In this document: one piece after another, positions 37,898 through 46,846 of the stretch | Numbering within the stretch: the stretch's first letter is position 1 | Layout: the number at the start of each line of letters is the position of its first letter | Source of the DNA: Lachancea kluyveri NRRL Y-12651 | Taxonomy: Eukaryota > Ascomycota > Saccharomycetes > Saccharomycetales > Saccharomycetaceae | Assembly: GCA_000149225.2 (NCBI GenBank) | Contig: CM000692.1 | Coordinates: forward strand, 372,001 to 436,000 | Length of the DNA: 64,000 bases | Reading direction: 5' to 3' | The notes under the pieces: generated by a model | What the model was told of the DNA's origin: nothing | What the model saw: only the letters and a program-made list of their open reading frames with translations | Databases searched by the model: none | Made by a program: the position numbers and the translations under genes

Positions 37898-39628
37898 ATG
37901 CCTTACTACAAAGATCCATCAGTCAAATACAAGCGATTTGTAAACCCTGTGAAGTTGAGCAATCGTCAATGGCCATCTAAGGCTTTAGAAAAGGCACCTC
38001 GTTGGCTGGCCACCGATTTAAGAGATGGTAACCAGTCATTACCGGATCCAATGTCTTTTGAGGAAAAAAAAATCATGTTGAGTAAGCTCTGTGAAATAGG
38101 TTTCAAAGAAATTGAAGTTGCCTTTCCTAGTGCTTCTACTGTTGATTTTGAATTCACACAACATGCTGTAAAAACTGTACCGGATGATGTCTACATTCAG
38201 GTTCTGTCGCCTTGTAGAGAAGAATTAATAACCAAAACAGTCGAGTCCTTGAAGGGGGCTAAAAATGCCATAGTTCACATATATTTAGCCACTTCTCCGT
38301 GCTTCAGAAACATTGTGTTCAGCAAGATGACACATGAACAATGCATTTCAAAGGCTGTGAAGTGTACGGAGCTGGTTCGTAAATTGACCAAGGACGATTT
38401 GCAACAGCAATCGACAAACTGGACTTTTGAATTCTCACCAGAAACTTTTTCGGATTCTGAACCCGAATTTGTCATCGAGATCTGTGAGGCTGTCAAAAAG
38501 GCTTGGGAGCCTTCCGTTGAAAATCCGATTATCTTTAACCTACCCGCTACCGTAGAGATGTCCACTCCTAATATATATGCGGATCAGATCGAATACTTTT
38601 CGACAAACATATCTGAACGTGAGAAAGTATGCATATCCTTACATCCTCACAATGACCGTGGTTGTGCCGTAGCTGCAGCAGAATTGGCCCAGATGGCAGG
38701 CGCGGATCGTGTTGAGGGCTGTTTGTTTGGAAATGGTGAGCGTACCGGTAACGTTGACCTGGTGACTTTGGCCTTGAATTTATACACCCAGGGTATTCCG
38801 CCTAATTTGGATTTCAAAGATATATCCTCTATCATCGATGTGGTTGAGAAATGTAACAAAATTCCAGTTCACCCAAGGGCCCCATATGGTGGCCAACTGG
38901 TTGTCTGTGCCTTTAGTGGATCTCATCAGGATGCAATTAAAAAAGGCTTTGACCAGTACGAACAGCAAGTTGCCCAGGCGCAAAAAGAACAAGGTCCAGA
39001 CGCCGTGGTTCCTTGGAAGTTGCCATACTTGCCCTTGGATCCCCAGGATATTGGTAGAACATATGAAGCCATCATTAGAGTTAACTCTCAATCTGGTAAG
39101 GGTGGGTCTTCGTGGGTTATTTTAAAGAACTTGGAATTAGATTTACCGAGGGGATTGCAGATTTCGTTTTCTAAAGTCGTGCAACATGAAACTGAAATGG
39201 TCGGCAGAGAATTGAAATCCAAAGAATTGGTTGAATTATTTGAAACACAGTATTTCGTTGGTAGCAAATCGGATGCTGGAGTTTTCAAATTAGTGAACTA
39301 CGATTTTAACAGATCTCAAGCATCCTGTTCCTTAAACGTCATTTTATCCTCTGAAGGTACCCAGAGGGAGATTACTGGTACCGGCAATGGTCCAATTTCT
39401 TGTTTTGTAAATGCGATAAACTTTGCATTTGACTCGGACATTGATGTCCAAGACTATCACGAACATTCTTTGGGTAAGGATTCGAACTCCAAGGCTGCTA
39501 CTTACATCTCCGTTTCGAGAGGCAACTTTTTGCAGTGGGGTGTCGGTATTCACGAAGATGTAACCGAGGCTTCTTTCTTATCATTAATTTCGTGCATTAA
39601 TGGATTAAAAAGGTCCGGTAACTTTTAA
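37898..39628 (+). CDS. 2-isopropylmalate synthase paralogue, cytosolic type (LEU4/LEU9 family)
   Basis: This 576-residue enzyme of the Leu4/Leu9 family condenses 2-ketoisovalerate and acetyl-CoA, the first step of leucine synthesis. The HMGL-like catalytic domain shows DLRDGNQSLPDPMS, the SLHPHNDRGC metal site and EGCLFGNGERTGNVDL. The C-terminal LeuA allosteric domain ends near 570. It starts at the ATG at 37898 (MPYYKDPSVKYK), aligning with the second, internal Met of S. cerevisiae Leu4, so the mitochondrial presequence is absent; a TTG further upstream is unlikely to be used. The C-terminal domain is clearly diverged from S. cerevisiae Leu4, and its tail is about 15 residues shorter. It is probably an extra copy beside a canonical LEU4 elsewhere, perhaps with altered leucine feedback. 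Confidence 0.88.
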   Translation: MPYYKDPSVKYKRFVNPVKLSNRQWPSKALEKAPRWLATDLRDGNQSLPDPMSFEEKKIMLSKLCEIGFKEIEVAFPSASTVDFEFTQHAVKTVPDDVYIQVLSPCREELITKTVESLKGAKNAIVHIYLATSPCFRNIVFSKMTHEQCISKAVKCTELVRKLTKDDLQQQSTNWTFEFSPETFSDSEPEFVIEICEAVKKAWEPSVENPIIFNLPATVEMSTPNIYADQIEYFSTNISEREKVCISLHPHNDRGCAVAAAELAQMAGADRVEGCLFGNGERTGNVDLVTLALNLYTQGIPPNLDFKDISSIIDVVEKCNKIPVHPRAPYGGQLVVCAFSGSHQDAIKKGFDQYEQQVAQAQKEQGPDAVVPWKLPYLPLDPQDIGRTYEAIIRVNSQSGKGGSSWVILKNLELDLPRGLQISFSKVVQHETEMVGRELKSKELVELFETQYFVGSKSDAGVFKLVNYDFNRSQASCSLNVILSSEGTQREITGTGNGPISCFVNAINFAFDSDIDVQDYHEHSLGKDSNSKAATYISVSRGNFLQWGVGIHEDVTEASFLSLISCINGLKRSGNF

Positions 39629-39772
39629 ATAGGAAAAGACTAAGCCAAGTTTATAGGTGCAACATTTTAGAATATTTATTATGCATTTAAGTTTTAGGTT
39701 ATCCCGCTGAAATCCTGCGTATTTGTAAAACCCGATGGTTTCTTCCCTGCTGGTAACACGATTCTAAAAAAA

Positions 39773-39876
39773 TGAAACGGACAGGAATTGAACCTGCAAC
39801 CCTTCGATTGCAATTGTTTCCTTGGAATTCCAGGATTTAACTGGAGTCGAAAGCTCTACCATTGAGCCACCGCTTC
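39773..39876 (-). tRNA. tRNA-Trp (CCA anticodon) with intron
   Basis: The minus strand reads GAAGCGGTGGCTCAATGGTA at the 5' end, CCA anticodon in loop CTCCAGT, an intron of about 32 nt after the anticodon, and the 3' part CGAAGGGTTGCAGGTTCAAT to GTCCGTTTC. It matches the S. cerevisiae intron-containing tRNA-Trp closely. The span is 104 nt. Confidence 0.95.
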
Positions 39877-40062
39877 ATCTTATAATTTAGCTACATATGC
39901 TTTTCATACTTATAGAATAAAATTTTTAAGAATATTACAGTTATTTTTCTAGCTTGCTACGTTGGTTAAAAAAGGAAAAGAAGAGAATCACATTTTGAAA
40001 CTAGGTTTGAAGATTTTGACGTGCGAAAGAACTGGCAGTAGTTTTTAATGGCGGTAGTTTTG

Positions 40063-40605
40063 TGTTGGAACGAAATACAACTATTGACCATCGACTAGTA
40101 TTCGTGTTGTTGGAACGAAATACAACTATCGACCATCGACTAGTATTCGTGTTACTAGTATATTATTATACACGGTGTAATAAGGTGACGTAAATAATGA
40201 GAAACAGTCATCTAAGTTAGTGGAAGCTGAAACGCAAGGATTGATAATGTAATAGGATAATGAACCAGAAACATATAAAAGGAAGAATATCTGTATGTAG
40301 AATTAGCGACTCCCTTTTCTGGATTCCTAGAAAGGTGAGGAGAACTTCTAGTATAACCATATACCAATTATTATAGCCTTAATCAAAAATGGAATCTCAA
40401 CAATTGTCCCAATATTCACCTATTTCTCACGTGTTACTAGTATATTATCATACACGGTGTTATAAGGTGACATAAAGAATGAGAAACAGTCATCTAAGTT
40501 AGTGGAAGTTGAAACGCGAGGATTGATAATGTGATAGGATAATGAACCAAAACATATAAAAGGAAAGAGAATATATGAATAATTGTATATAGAGTTATCG
40601 ACTCC
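40063..40605 (+). mobile_element. Solo LTR A (Ty1/Ty2 delta type), interrupted by LTR B and incomplete
   Basis: It starts TGTTGGAACGAAATACAACT at 40063, runs to 40107, is split by LTR B (40108-40429), and resumes at 40435 with the delta-type TACTAGTATATTATCATACA to about 40605, where it meets the inverted LTR C. It is a Ty1-copia (Pseudoviridae) LTR with no internal coding sequence. It is older than LTR B, which sits inside it. It is incomplete. Confidence 0.88.
40108..40429 (+). mobile_element. Solo LTR B (Ty1/Ty2 delta type), whole, nested in LTR A
   Basis: This 322-bp LTR starts TGTTGGAACG and ends in ...TTCTCA, with a 5-bp target duplication CGTGT on both sides (40103-40107 and 40430-40434) made from LTR A sequence. 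It appears structurally whole as a solo LTR, with no gag-pol. Similarity to S. cerevisiae Ty1/Ty2 deltas is strong along its whole length. Confidence 0.92.
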
Positions 40606-40777
40606 TTTTATATGTTTTGGTTCATTATCCTATTACATTATCAATCCTTGCGTTTCAGCTTCCACTAACTTAGATGACTGTTTCTCATTATTTACGTCAC
40701 CTTATTACACCGTGTATAATAATATACTAGTAACACGAATACTAGTCGATGGTCGATAGTCGTATCTCGTTCCAATA
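40605..40777 (-). mobile_element. LTR C fragment (Ty1/Ty2 delta type), inverted relative to A
   Basis: This is the 5' half of a delta-type LTR on the minus strand, running from the LTR 5' end at 40777 down to the junction with LTR A at about 40605. With A it forms a large inverted repeat. It is incomplete. Confidence 0.85.
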
Positions 40778-40888
40778 TTTTCAATAAGATTATATTACTA
40801 GTTTTACTCGGTTTCTTATGAGCTTCATGGCAACAGTCATGTAATATAGTTTAATAATTCGACACTAACGCTCATCAATATTTGTTAA

Positions 40889-40960
40889 TCCGTGATAGTT
40901 TAGTGGCTAGAATTACCGCTTGTCGCGCGGTAGACCGGGGTTCAATTCCCCGTCGCGGAG
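40889..40960 (+). tRNA. tRNA-Asp (GUC anticodon)
   Basis: This 72-nt cloverleaf has acceptor TCCGTGA/TCGCGGA, anticodon GTC in loop TTGTCGC, T-loop GGGGTTCAATTCCCC, and matches S. cerevisiae tRNA-Asp(GUC). The LTR cluster ends 111 bp upstream, the normal target zone of Ty1-type integration, and EST3 begins 73 bp downstream. Confidence 0.94.
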
Positions 40961-41033
40961 TTCCTTTTTGCTGCTAAAAGCTAAAAATTGTTCTGTGTTT
41001 CGCCAATCCTCACTGGAACTACTATCAGGAGGA

Positions 41034-41625
41034 ATGCCAAAAGTTGCGTTGTCCTCAAGAAACAAGGAGAGTGATTCGATCTACTTGCACAACTGGATAG
41101 TACATTCAATTCTACCCCATGTCCGAGAGAAATGGGCAATTGGCATTATAGGAGATGTTCGTAGCTTTGTTCCTTCCCTAGATGACAAAGATATCACAAG
41201 CGATGTGCATTTGTCACGCAAAATCATCCTTAACCACAGACATTTCATAAAGCTTACCAAATTCTATCAAGTAAACAACTACCAAGTGTATGCATCTGCC
41301 AGGGACAGCCTGTGTAGTATACTTAGTTGAGTTTACTGCATGTTGTGTTTCCAATTTTGAACGGCTTCATCACTCGAGAATTACATCGGAAACTACAAAT
41401 ACCTTATTTGTAATTGGTGATGTTAAGCTAGTCTTTATGGATAAAGCTAGTGTTTCCCAAAAGTTTGGTATCGATATTACTCAATTCAATCCTCAGTTGA
41501 ATCTCGTCCCGATACTTCGGGTAAATCAAGCGTTCGTTTATGATATGGATCAAGTGGAATCCAATAGAAAGTTTCCATTCTTTTACCAGAGTGAGGCCTT
41601 TATTATGGCAGCTCTAAAACAATAA
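41034..41625 (+). CDS. EST3: Est3, telomerase subunit, expressed through +1 ribosomal frameshifting
   Basis: Est3 is a telomerase holoenzyme protein with an OB fold like TPP1. The first frame (41034-41330) starts MPKVALSSRNKESDSIYLHN and stops at TGA. The second frame, one base ahead, continues to 41625. The join is at CTT AGT T (41322-41328): a +1 slip over the A at 41325 gives ...SILVEF, exactly the S. cerevisiae ILVEF junction, and yields 196 residues (S. cerevisiae 181). Conserved blocks are LTKFYQVNNYQVYASARDS before and CVSNFERLHHSRITSETTN after the site. It is the same heptamer CUUAGUU that S. cerevisiae EST3 uses. So this is programmed frameshifting and not a broken gene. The position next to DOT5 agrees with YIL009C-A. 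Confidence 0.94.
41322..41328 (+). promoter_or_regulatory. +1 programmed frameshift site of EST3 (CTTAGTT)
   Basis: CTT-AGT-T precedes TGA in the first frame. Slippage of the Leu-tRNA from CUU to UUA lets GUU be read next. It is identical to the S. cerevisiae EST3 heptamer. Confidence 0.9.
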
Positions 41626-41829
41626 CCTTATTTAAACTCAATTAGTGCTTTATAGACCTGATACTTATAACGTTTTGCTACTGCATGTCACCAACTATCT
41701 TGATACGTACATGACGATGTAATTTTTCTTGTCGAACGAGGCAAATGTAGTTTTGCCTTGATTCAACCAAAACATAGTCGTCAGGATAACATTTTTAAAG
41801 CTTGCAGACCAGGGAATAAGTGAGTTGTA

Positions 41830-43173
41830 ATGGCTTCCTGCATTTATTTCTGTGACAGCAAGGGGAAGAAGATTCTCTCTAGGAGATATAAAGATGACAT
41901 CCCTACTAATGCTATTGACAAGTTTCCAATGCTGTTGGTTGAGAGAGAGCAGGAATCCAGTGTAATCCCGCCATGTTTGGCACACAATGGGATTCAATAC
42001 TTATTTGTACAGCACAATGATCTATATGTTTTGACAATGACAAGATCTCTATCAACCAATGTCGCTCAGTTGTTTGCTTTCTTGTATAAAGTGGTTGAAG
42101 TTCTGACCGAATACGTCAAAGTTGTTGAAGAAGAATCTATTAGAGATAATTTTGTGATAATCTACGAGTTGCTAGATGAAATGATGGACTACGGGATACC
42201 TCAAATCACTGAAACAAAGATGTTAAAACAATACATTACTCAAAAGTCTTTCAAATTGATGAAATCTGCCAAGAAGAGTAAAAATGTCATCAGACCTCCA
42301 ATAGCGCTAACCAACTCTGTCAGTTGGAGGCCAGAAGGTATTATGTACAAGAAAAATGAAGCTTTCTTGGATGTTGTAGAGTCTATCAATATGCTAATCA
42401 CTCAACAAGGCCAGGTTTTGAGATCTGAGATTTTGGGTAAGGTTAAAGTTAAGTCTCATCTTTCAGGTATGCCAGACTTAAAGCTAGGGCTAAATGACAA
42501 AGGTATCTTTAGCAATCATGTTTCTGGCGGTGTTGAGGATGAAGCAGATGATTTGAGTGCCACGGGTAAGAAGAAGGCTAACATCGAACTAGAAGATTTG
42601 AAGTTTCACCAATGTGTCAGATTGAGCAAGTTTGAAAACGAAAAAATAATTACTTTCATTCCACCTGATGGCGATTTTGAACTGATGAGCTATAGACTAA
42701 CAACACCAATCAAGCCTTTAATCTGGTGTGACATTAAGATTCAGGTCCACTCTAAATCCAGAATCGAAGTTCACTGTAGGGCCAAAGCGCAGATTAAGAA
42801 GAAATCGACAGCAAACAATGTAGAAATTTTAATTCCAGTGCCAGAAGATGCAGATTCTCCGAAATTTAGGTACTCTCATGGGTCTATTAAGTGGGCTCCC
42901 GAGAAAAACGCCATTTTGTGGAAAATAAAAAGTTTTCCTGGTGGCAAGGAGTACTCTATGGCTGCACAGTTGGGCTTACCATCTGTTTCCGACTTTGAAG
43001 AACCTGTGATGAAGAGACCTGTTCAAGTAAAATTCCAAATTCCTTATTTCACCACGTCTGGCATTCAAGTTCGTTACTTGAAGATCAATGAGCCAAAAAT
43101 GCAATACCAAAGTTACCCATGGGTACGTTATATTACTCAAAGCGGAGATGATTACACGATAAGAATGAATTAG
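41830..43173 (+). CDS. APM1: Apm1, mu subunit of the AP-1 clathrin adaptor
   Basis: This 447-residue medium adaptin starts with the longin-like domain MASCIYFCDSKGKKILSRRY, and has the linker TNSVSWRPEGIMYKKNEAFLDVVESINML (about 160-190). The mu-homology domain to the end closes IPYFTTSGIQVRYLKINEPKMQYQSYPWVRYITQSGDDYTIR. AP-1 sorts cargo between trans-Golgi and endosomes by binding YxxPhi signals. It is shorter than S. cerevisiae Apm1 (475) mainly in the variable loop near 240-255. It is YPL259C in S. cerevisiae, and here lies between EST3 and DOT5. Confidence 0.97.
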   Translation: MASCIYFCDSKGKKILSRRYKDDIPTNAIDKFPMLLVEREQESSVIPPCLAHNGIQYLFVQHNDLYVLTMTRSLSTNVAQLFAFLYKVVEVLTEYVKVVEEESIRDNFVIIYELLDEMMDYGIPQITETKMLKQYITQKSFKLMKSAKKSKNVIRPPIALTNSVSWRPEGIMYKKNEAFLDVVESINMLITQQGQVLRSEILGKVKVKSHLSGMPDLKLGLNDKGIFSNHVSGGVEDEADDLSATGKKKANIELEDLKFHQCVRLSKFENEKIITFIPPDGDFELMSYRLTTPIKPLIWCDIKIQVHSKSRIEVHCRAKAQIKKKSTANNVEILIPVPEDADSPKFRYSHGSIKWAPEKNAILWKIKSFPGGKEYSMAAQLGLPSVSDFEEPVMKRPVQVKFQIPYFTTSGIQVRYLKINEPKMQYQSYPWVRYITQSGDDYTIRMN

Positions 43174-43291
43174 TCTTCGCGAAAAAACAGAAGATTTCAA
43201 TAAATGTATACTATCTAACTTTCTTTACTGTTTCATTTTTTAGCAGTGCGAAAAGTAGAAAAGCGACAGACATACGTTTCGCTATGTCCAA

Positions 43292-43987
43292 TCACTTCTC
43301 TTCCTCAAAGTCCTTTTCCAAATCTTTGGCTAACTCTAAAACCTCTTTCTTACCATCAGCAACACTAGTTTCTGGGGATATTTTGACCCTTTTAAACCTC
43401 AACTTTCCTTCACTAAACACCCAATGAGATCTAATTACACCCGATTGAGGAGTTTTCTTGGCACCTAGAAGACCTATGAATTCGCGCTTCGGGTCAGACA
43501 ACAAATCATAAGGTAAAGATTGTTTTGTTTGAAAATTCTTCTGGGCCTTTGTGGTATCAGCACTTAAACCAAATACCGCAGCGTGTTCCTTCAAGTCTTC
43601 GTAGTTATCACGGTAACCACAAACTTGGCGTGTACACCCAGGAGTGCTAGCCTTGGGGTAAGCGAAAAAGACGACGATTCTGTTTTTCTTTGCAAGCTCT
43701 TTCAGAGAGATATCTTTATCATCTTGGTTTTTTAAGATTAAGTCAGGAATGTCATCACCTACTTCCAATTCGCTAGAAGCTGGGTTTGGTTCTTCTGTAG
43801 GCTCGTCTTCAGATTTGTCTGCAGGTTTGTCCTGAACCTCATCCTCTGTCTTGTCCTCGATCTTATCTTCAGATTTGTTCTTCCTAGAGATCTTCAGCTT
43901 TTTAGCAGGAGGTTCAACCGATGGTTTCTCCCCTTTGCCAAGTTTTTTTGATGCAGCTAGTCTATTAGAACGACGTAATTCGACCAT
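43292..43987 (-). CDS. DOT5: Dot5, nuclear thiol peroxidase (PrxQ/BCP type)
   Basis: This 231-residue peroxiredoxin has a basic, nuclear-targeting N-terminus ([19 protein letters not shown]) and an acidic/lysine linker with [14 protein letters not shown] repeats (about 45-75). The PrxQ domain holds the active site [22 protein letters not shown], with the peroxidatic Cys and a second Cys five residues on. Dot5 reduces alkyl hydroperoxides in the nucleus; over-expression disturbs telomeric silencing in S. cerevisiae. The linker is longer than in S. cerevisiae. I use the ATG at 43987; further upstream the frame begins with TTG. It is convergent with APM1. Confidence 0.95.
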   Translation of the reverse strand: MVELRRSNRLAASKKLGKGEKPSVEPPAKKLKISRKNKSEDKIEDKTEDEVQDKPADKSEDEPTEEPNPASSELEVGDDIPDLILKNQDDKDISLKELAKKNRIVVFFAYPKASTPGCTRQVCGYRDNYEDLKEHAAVFGLSADTTKAQKNFQTKQSLPYDLLSDPKREFIGLLGAKKTPQSGVIRSHWVFSEGKLRFKRVKISPETSVADGKKEVLELAKDLEKDFEEEK

Positions 43988-44313
43988 TGGTAGCTTTGTT
44001 CTATACTGATTGTCCAATTTGAAGTAAACTAAAAGGTACCAACCCCTTTTGTCTTTTTCAGCGAGTCGAAGGTTGTTATGAAAAAGAAGGAAAAAAAAAA
44101 AAAAAAGAGTGCAAATGCACTTTCAAGTGAAGTGCATAAATGCACAAAGGAGCTCCTGAAAAACAAGTATATGATGTATTAGTGGTATTTACAATTTCAT
44201 AAGGAACAGTTTGTTTTTTTTTTATGTATCATCTTTTCGTTTTCCTCAATTATCGACTACTTTTTTGTTTAGGCAGAAAGGCCTGCCAAAAGACGCGGTT
44301 TAATGTACAAAGC
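43988..44313. other. DOT5 promoter / CUB1 3' flank
   Basis: This is 326 bp with an A-tract (44090-44106) and three spaced GTGCA/TGCAC motifs (about 44108-44145; three TGCAC copies in 40 bp). No gene is present. Confidence 0.45.
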
Positions 44314-46101
44314 TTAACTATTGTTTTCCGTAGCACTTGGAGCATAACTTGTTGTTGTGTAATCATCGTCTTCGTCTTCATAGCTGTGCTCACTGTAATT
44401 AGCTAGGTCGTCTTCGTCTTCCTCTTCGTCTTCTTCCTCATCGTCATACTGTTTAGGAACGTCCAAAAATTTGGCTTTGTGCTGAGCTGTCTTATCATCT
44501 TCAAACTCGTCCCTTGATTCGGGGTCTTTTGTTAATTCTAATTCATCACTGGTAGCATTGTTGTCCCCTGATTCTTCTTCGCGCTCTTCGGCTTCGATTT
44601 TCAACTCGTGCAGAATGTCGAAACATTCAGCAAGTAGAGCATTCAAAGTACCTTGGCCTTCAGGAATATTACCGTCAGCATCATAAAACTTCCCATCAAC
44701 ACGCATATTGTCCAATGAGGCTAGTTTCATTTGGTATGGATACAGCTCCCTATCATTGTTTACGCCACCCATTCTTTTCAACTCTAACAAGCAACGGCGT
44801 ACGGTGGATAATTGATTGTGGATCCTTTGCAAAGCTTCTGAGACGGGTTCTGAACTCTCTAACAACTTGTAAATGATAGCGTAGCATCTACGCAATAAGT
44901 AGAGCAAAATTGATTGACCCTTAGAGTCACCGGACTCTGTGGGAAATTTTCCATGTACCCTTAAATTGTCGATCTCACCTAATCTCTTCTGGTAGGTGAA
45001 CAAATCTGTTTCTCTCAAGGTCCATCTCCTAGTGACCAACAGGTTTTCTAGTGTCGTTTTGATATCAATCAAGTTATCATAAATAGGTTGCAACTTGTGA
45101 TCTAAGGAGATACCACGGCTAGTTTGATGGGACAAATCGTTGATAAGATCGTGGCAGTCATCCAATAACCCATTCAGGACACTTTGACCCCTTTCTTCAA
45201 CTTTGTCCGTCTCCAGAGATTTGAATTTCCCCGAAGGATCGCGGTGAGATTCCAGCTCAGATAGCTCTACCTGTAGCTCATTCAATTTGGAGTTGACAAA
45301 ATTTGGAGATACGGTGTGAGTCCTCTTTTTGTCTTCTAGGCTCTCCTTCGATCTTGCGTTTCTTTTCGTTGAAGCAGCTAGTGAAAGCAGTCCTCTTCTA
45401 ATTTGAAACAATTTTTCCATGATGCTCTGTAGCGCAGGATCAATTTCTTCCAACTTTGATTCAATGTTAAAATACTCTTGTAAACAGTGCTTTAATTTGG
45501 CACGAAGTAACAGGTCTTCTTCCACCTTGTTCTTGTCCTTCTCGATATCGGCCTTTTTCAACTCGATATCTTGTTCATCCTCTTGAGCTTCTGGTTCCTG
45601 AGGTTTACCCTTGTTATTTTCTGGTTCATTCCTGTAAGAATTCTTTTCTACAATCTCTGACACTTCATCCAATCTCTCCTTGATAGGTCTCAAATCATGG
45701 TGAGTGAATACGTTTGATTCGTTCAAATGCTCTAACAGCCTTTGCACTGTACTTAAAGATGCATAAGTCGCAGGAGCAGAGTTTTTTAATCCCACAGTAA
45801 GAAAACTTAGGGATAACAATTGAAAAACGTCGTCCAAAACTGAGTCAACTCTATTATGTAGATCGACACTGTGGATCAAAGTGGTAGCGCTACTGGCAGG
45901 AGTGTTATGGCTGCTTTTTCTGGTGTCATCCAGTTCTCTAACTTTTGTCAAGACCTGTTGGTAAGTTTCCATGACATCTTTGGAGTTTAGAAATTGAGAT
46001 CTGTTCTGCTTCAGCTTAGACAGAAAGCTTCTCACATCCAGAAAATAGTTTAAGATTTCCTCTTCTTCTTTGGGTACTTCTTGTGGGTGGTTTGATGACA
46101 T
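44314..46101 (-). CDS. CUB1: Cub1-like DUF2408 protein (YPL260W family)
   Basis: This 595-residue protein has two copies of the DUF2408/UPF0662 region. The conserved signatures are GQSVLNGLLDDCHDLINDL and RRWTLRETDLFTYQKRLGEIDNLRVHGKFP, then RELYPYQMKLASLDNMRVDGKFYDADGNIPEGQGTLNALLAECFDILHEL. The C-terminal 90 residues are very acidic (EEEDEEEDEDD). The S. cerevisiae counterpart YPL260W (551 residues) is a cytoplasmic/nuclear protein linked to DNA-damage and proteasome phenotypes; no biochemical activity is known to me. I use the ATG at 46101; upstream the frame begins with GTG. It neighbours APM1 as on S. cerevisiae XVI, but with DOT5 in between. Confidence 0.93.
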   Translation of the reverse strand: MSSNHPQEVPKEEEEILNYFLDVRSFLSKLKQNRSQFLNSKDVMETYQQVLTKVRELDDTRKSSHNTPASSATTLIHSVDLHNRVDSVLDDVFQLLSLSFLTVGLKNSAPATYASLSTVQRLLEHLNESNVFTHHDLRPIKERLDEVSEIVEKNSYRNEPENNKGKPQEPEAQEDEQDIELKKADIEKDKNKVEEDLLLRAKLKHCLQEYFNIESKLEEIDPALQSIMEKLFQIRRGLLSLAASTKRNARSKESLEDKKRTHTVSPNFVNSKLNELQVELSELESHRDPSGKFKSLETDKVEERGQSVLNGLLDDCHDLINDLSHQTSRGISLDHKLQPIYDNLIDIKTTLENLLVTRRWTLRETDLFTYQKRLGEIDNLRVHGKFPTESGDSKGQSILLYLLRRCYAIIYKLLESSEPVSEALQRIHNQLSTVRRCLLELKRMGGVNNDRELYPYQMKLASLDNMRVDGKFYDADGNIPEGQGTLNALLAECFDILHELKIEAEEREEESGDNNATSDELELTKDPESRDEFEDDKTAQHKAKFLDVPKQYDDEEEDEEEDEDDLANYSEHSYEDEDDDYTTTSYAPSATENNS

Positions 46102-46404
46102 TGGTTGCGTAGCTTTCTTTCCTGTATTTACCAAATAAGGTGGCAAAGAATACAGTCTCTTATATATATGTATATATTCCCTCGGGCTTTGGGATCCTCT
46201 CTCCACCCCCCCCCCCCTCCCTGCTGATTTGTGTGCCGAAAATTTTCAAGTGTCGCATCATGATACACGGATAACTGAGGCAATTTGGTGCTCCGATGAC
46301 ATGAAATCTAGAATTGAACGGAAAACTAACAATCGTCAAACAAACTTGCACAACGGAAGACTAAATAATCTACACCAAGGTCGCATAATATGCTCTCACG
46401 ATCT

Positions 46405-46449
<45 letters not shown>

Positions 46450-46846
46450 CAATTCGGAAAGCTGTAGAGAACTTTCACAGGAAATTGAAGGAGATACAGG
46501 AATGTTTTCCGCAAGTTTAGACTGCTTGATTCCCACAAAAGTATAAACAGTGTGAAACTAAATGTGTATTTATCGATTACAACATGTGTACACATCAATG
46601 CATTCTTGGTTGAAAGTGGGACCCAGTTTGGCTTCAAAAAATTTGCAGAGCTGAAAAGAATATTTTTACTTTCGGCATTGCTGATTTTCCGAGTTTCTAT
46701 AAAACTATGAATAACGAAATAATAGCCAGCCAGATTATTGTGACCAAACTGTCTTGAGATAACGCTGTATTCCTCTTATGTTCCAGTTATTTAAAGAGAG
46801 TAAAAATGATAGTCATAAACCATTTCCTTAGTGAGAGTATCATACC
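46102..46846. other. Intergenic with homopolymer tracts
   Basis: This 745-bp stretch holds the CUB1 promoter and the 3' flank of the WSC gene. It has a C-run of 12 (46206-46217) and a T-run of 43 (46407-46449). No gene is recognised. Confidence 0.5.
46407..46449. repeat. Poly(T) tract, 43 bases
   Basis: This is an uninterrupted T-run, the longest homopolymer in the window, upstream of CUB1. Confidence 0.9.

Noticed and set aside
40435-40777. Inverted repeat as a terminal-inverted-repeat DNA transposon
   Set aside because: Both arms are delta-type LTR sequence in opposite orientation, so two LTR fragments explain it.
41034-41330. EST3 first frame as a truncated pseudogene
   Set aside because: The stop is preceded by the known CTTAGTT slip heptamer, and both halves are well conserved, so programmed frameshifting explains it.
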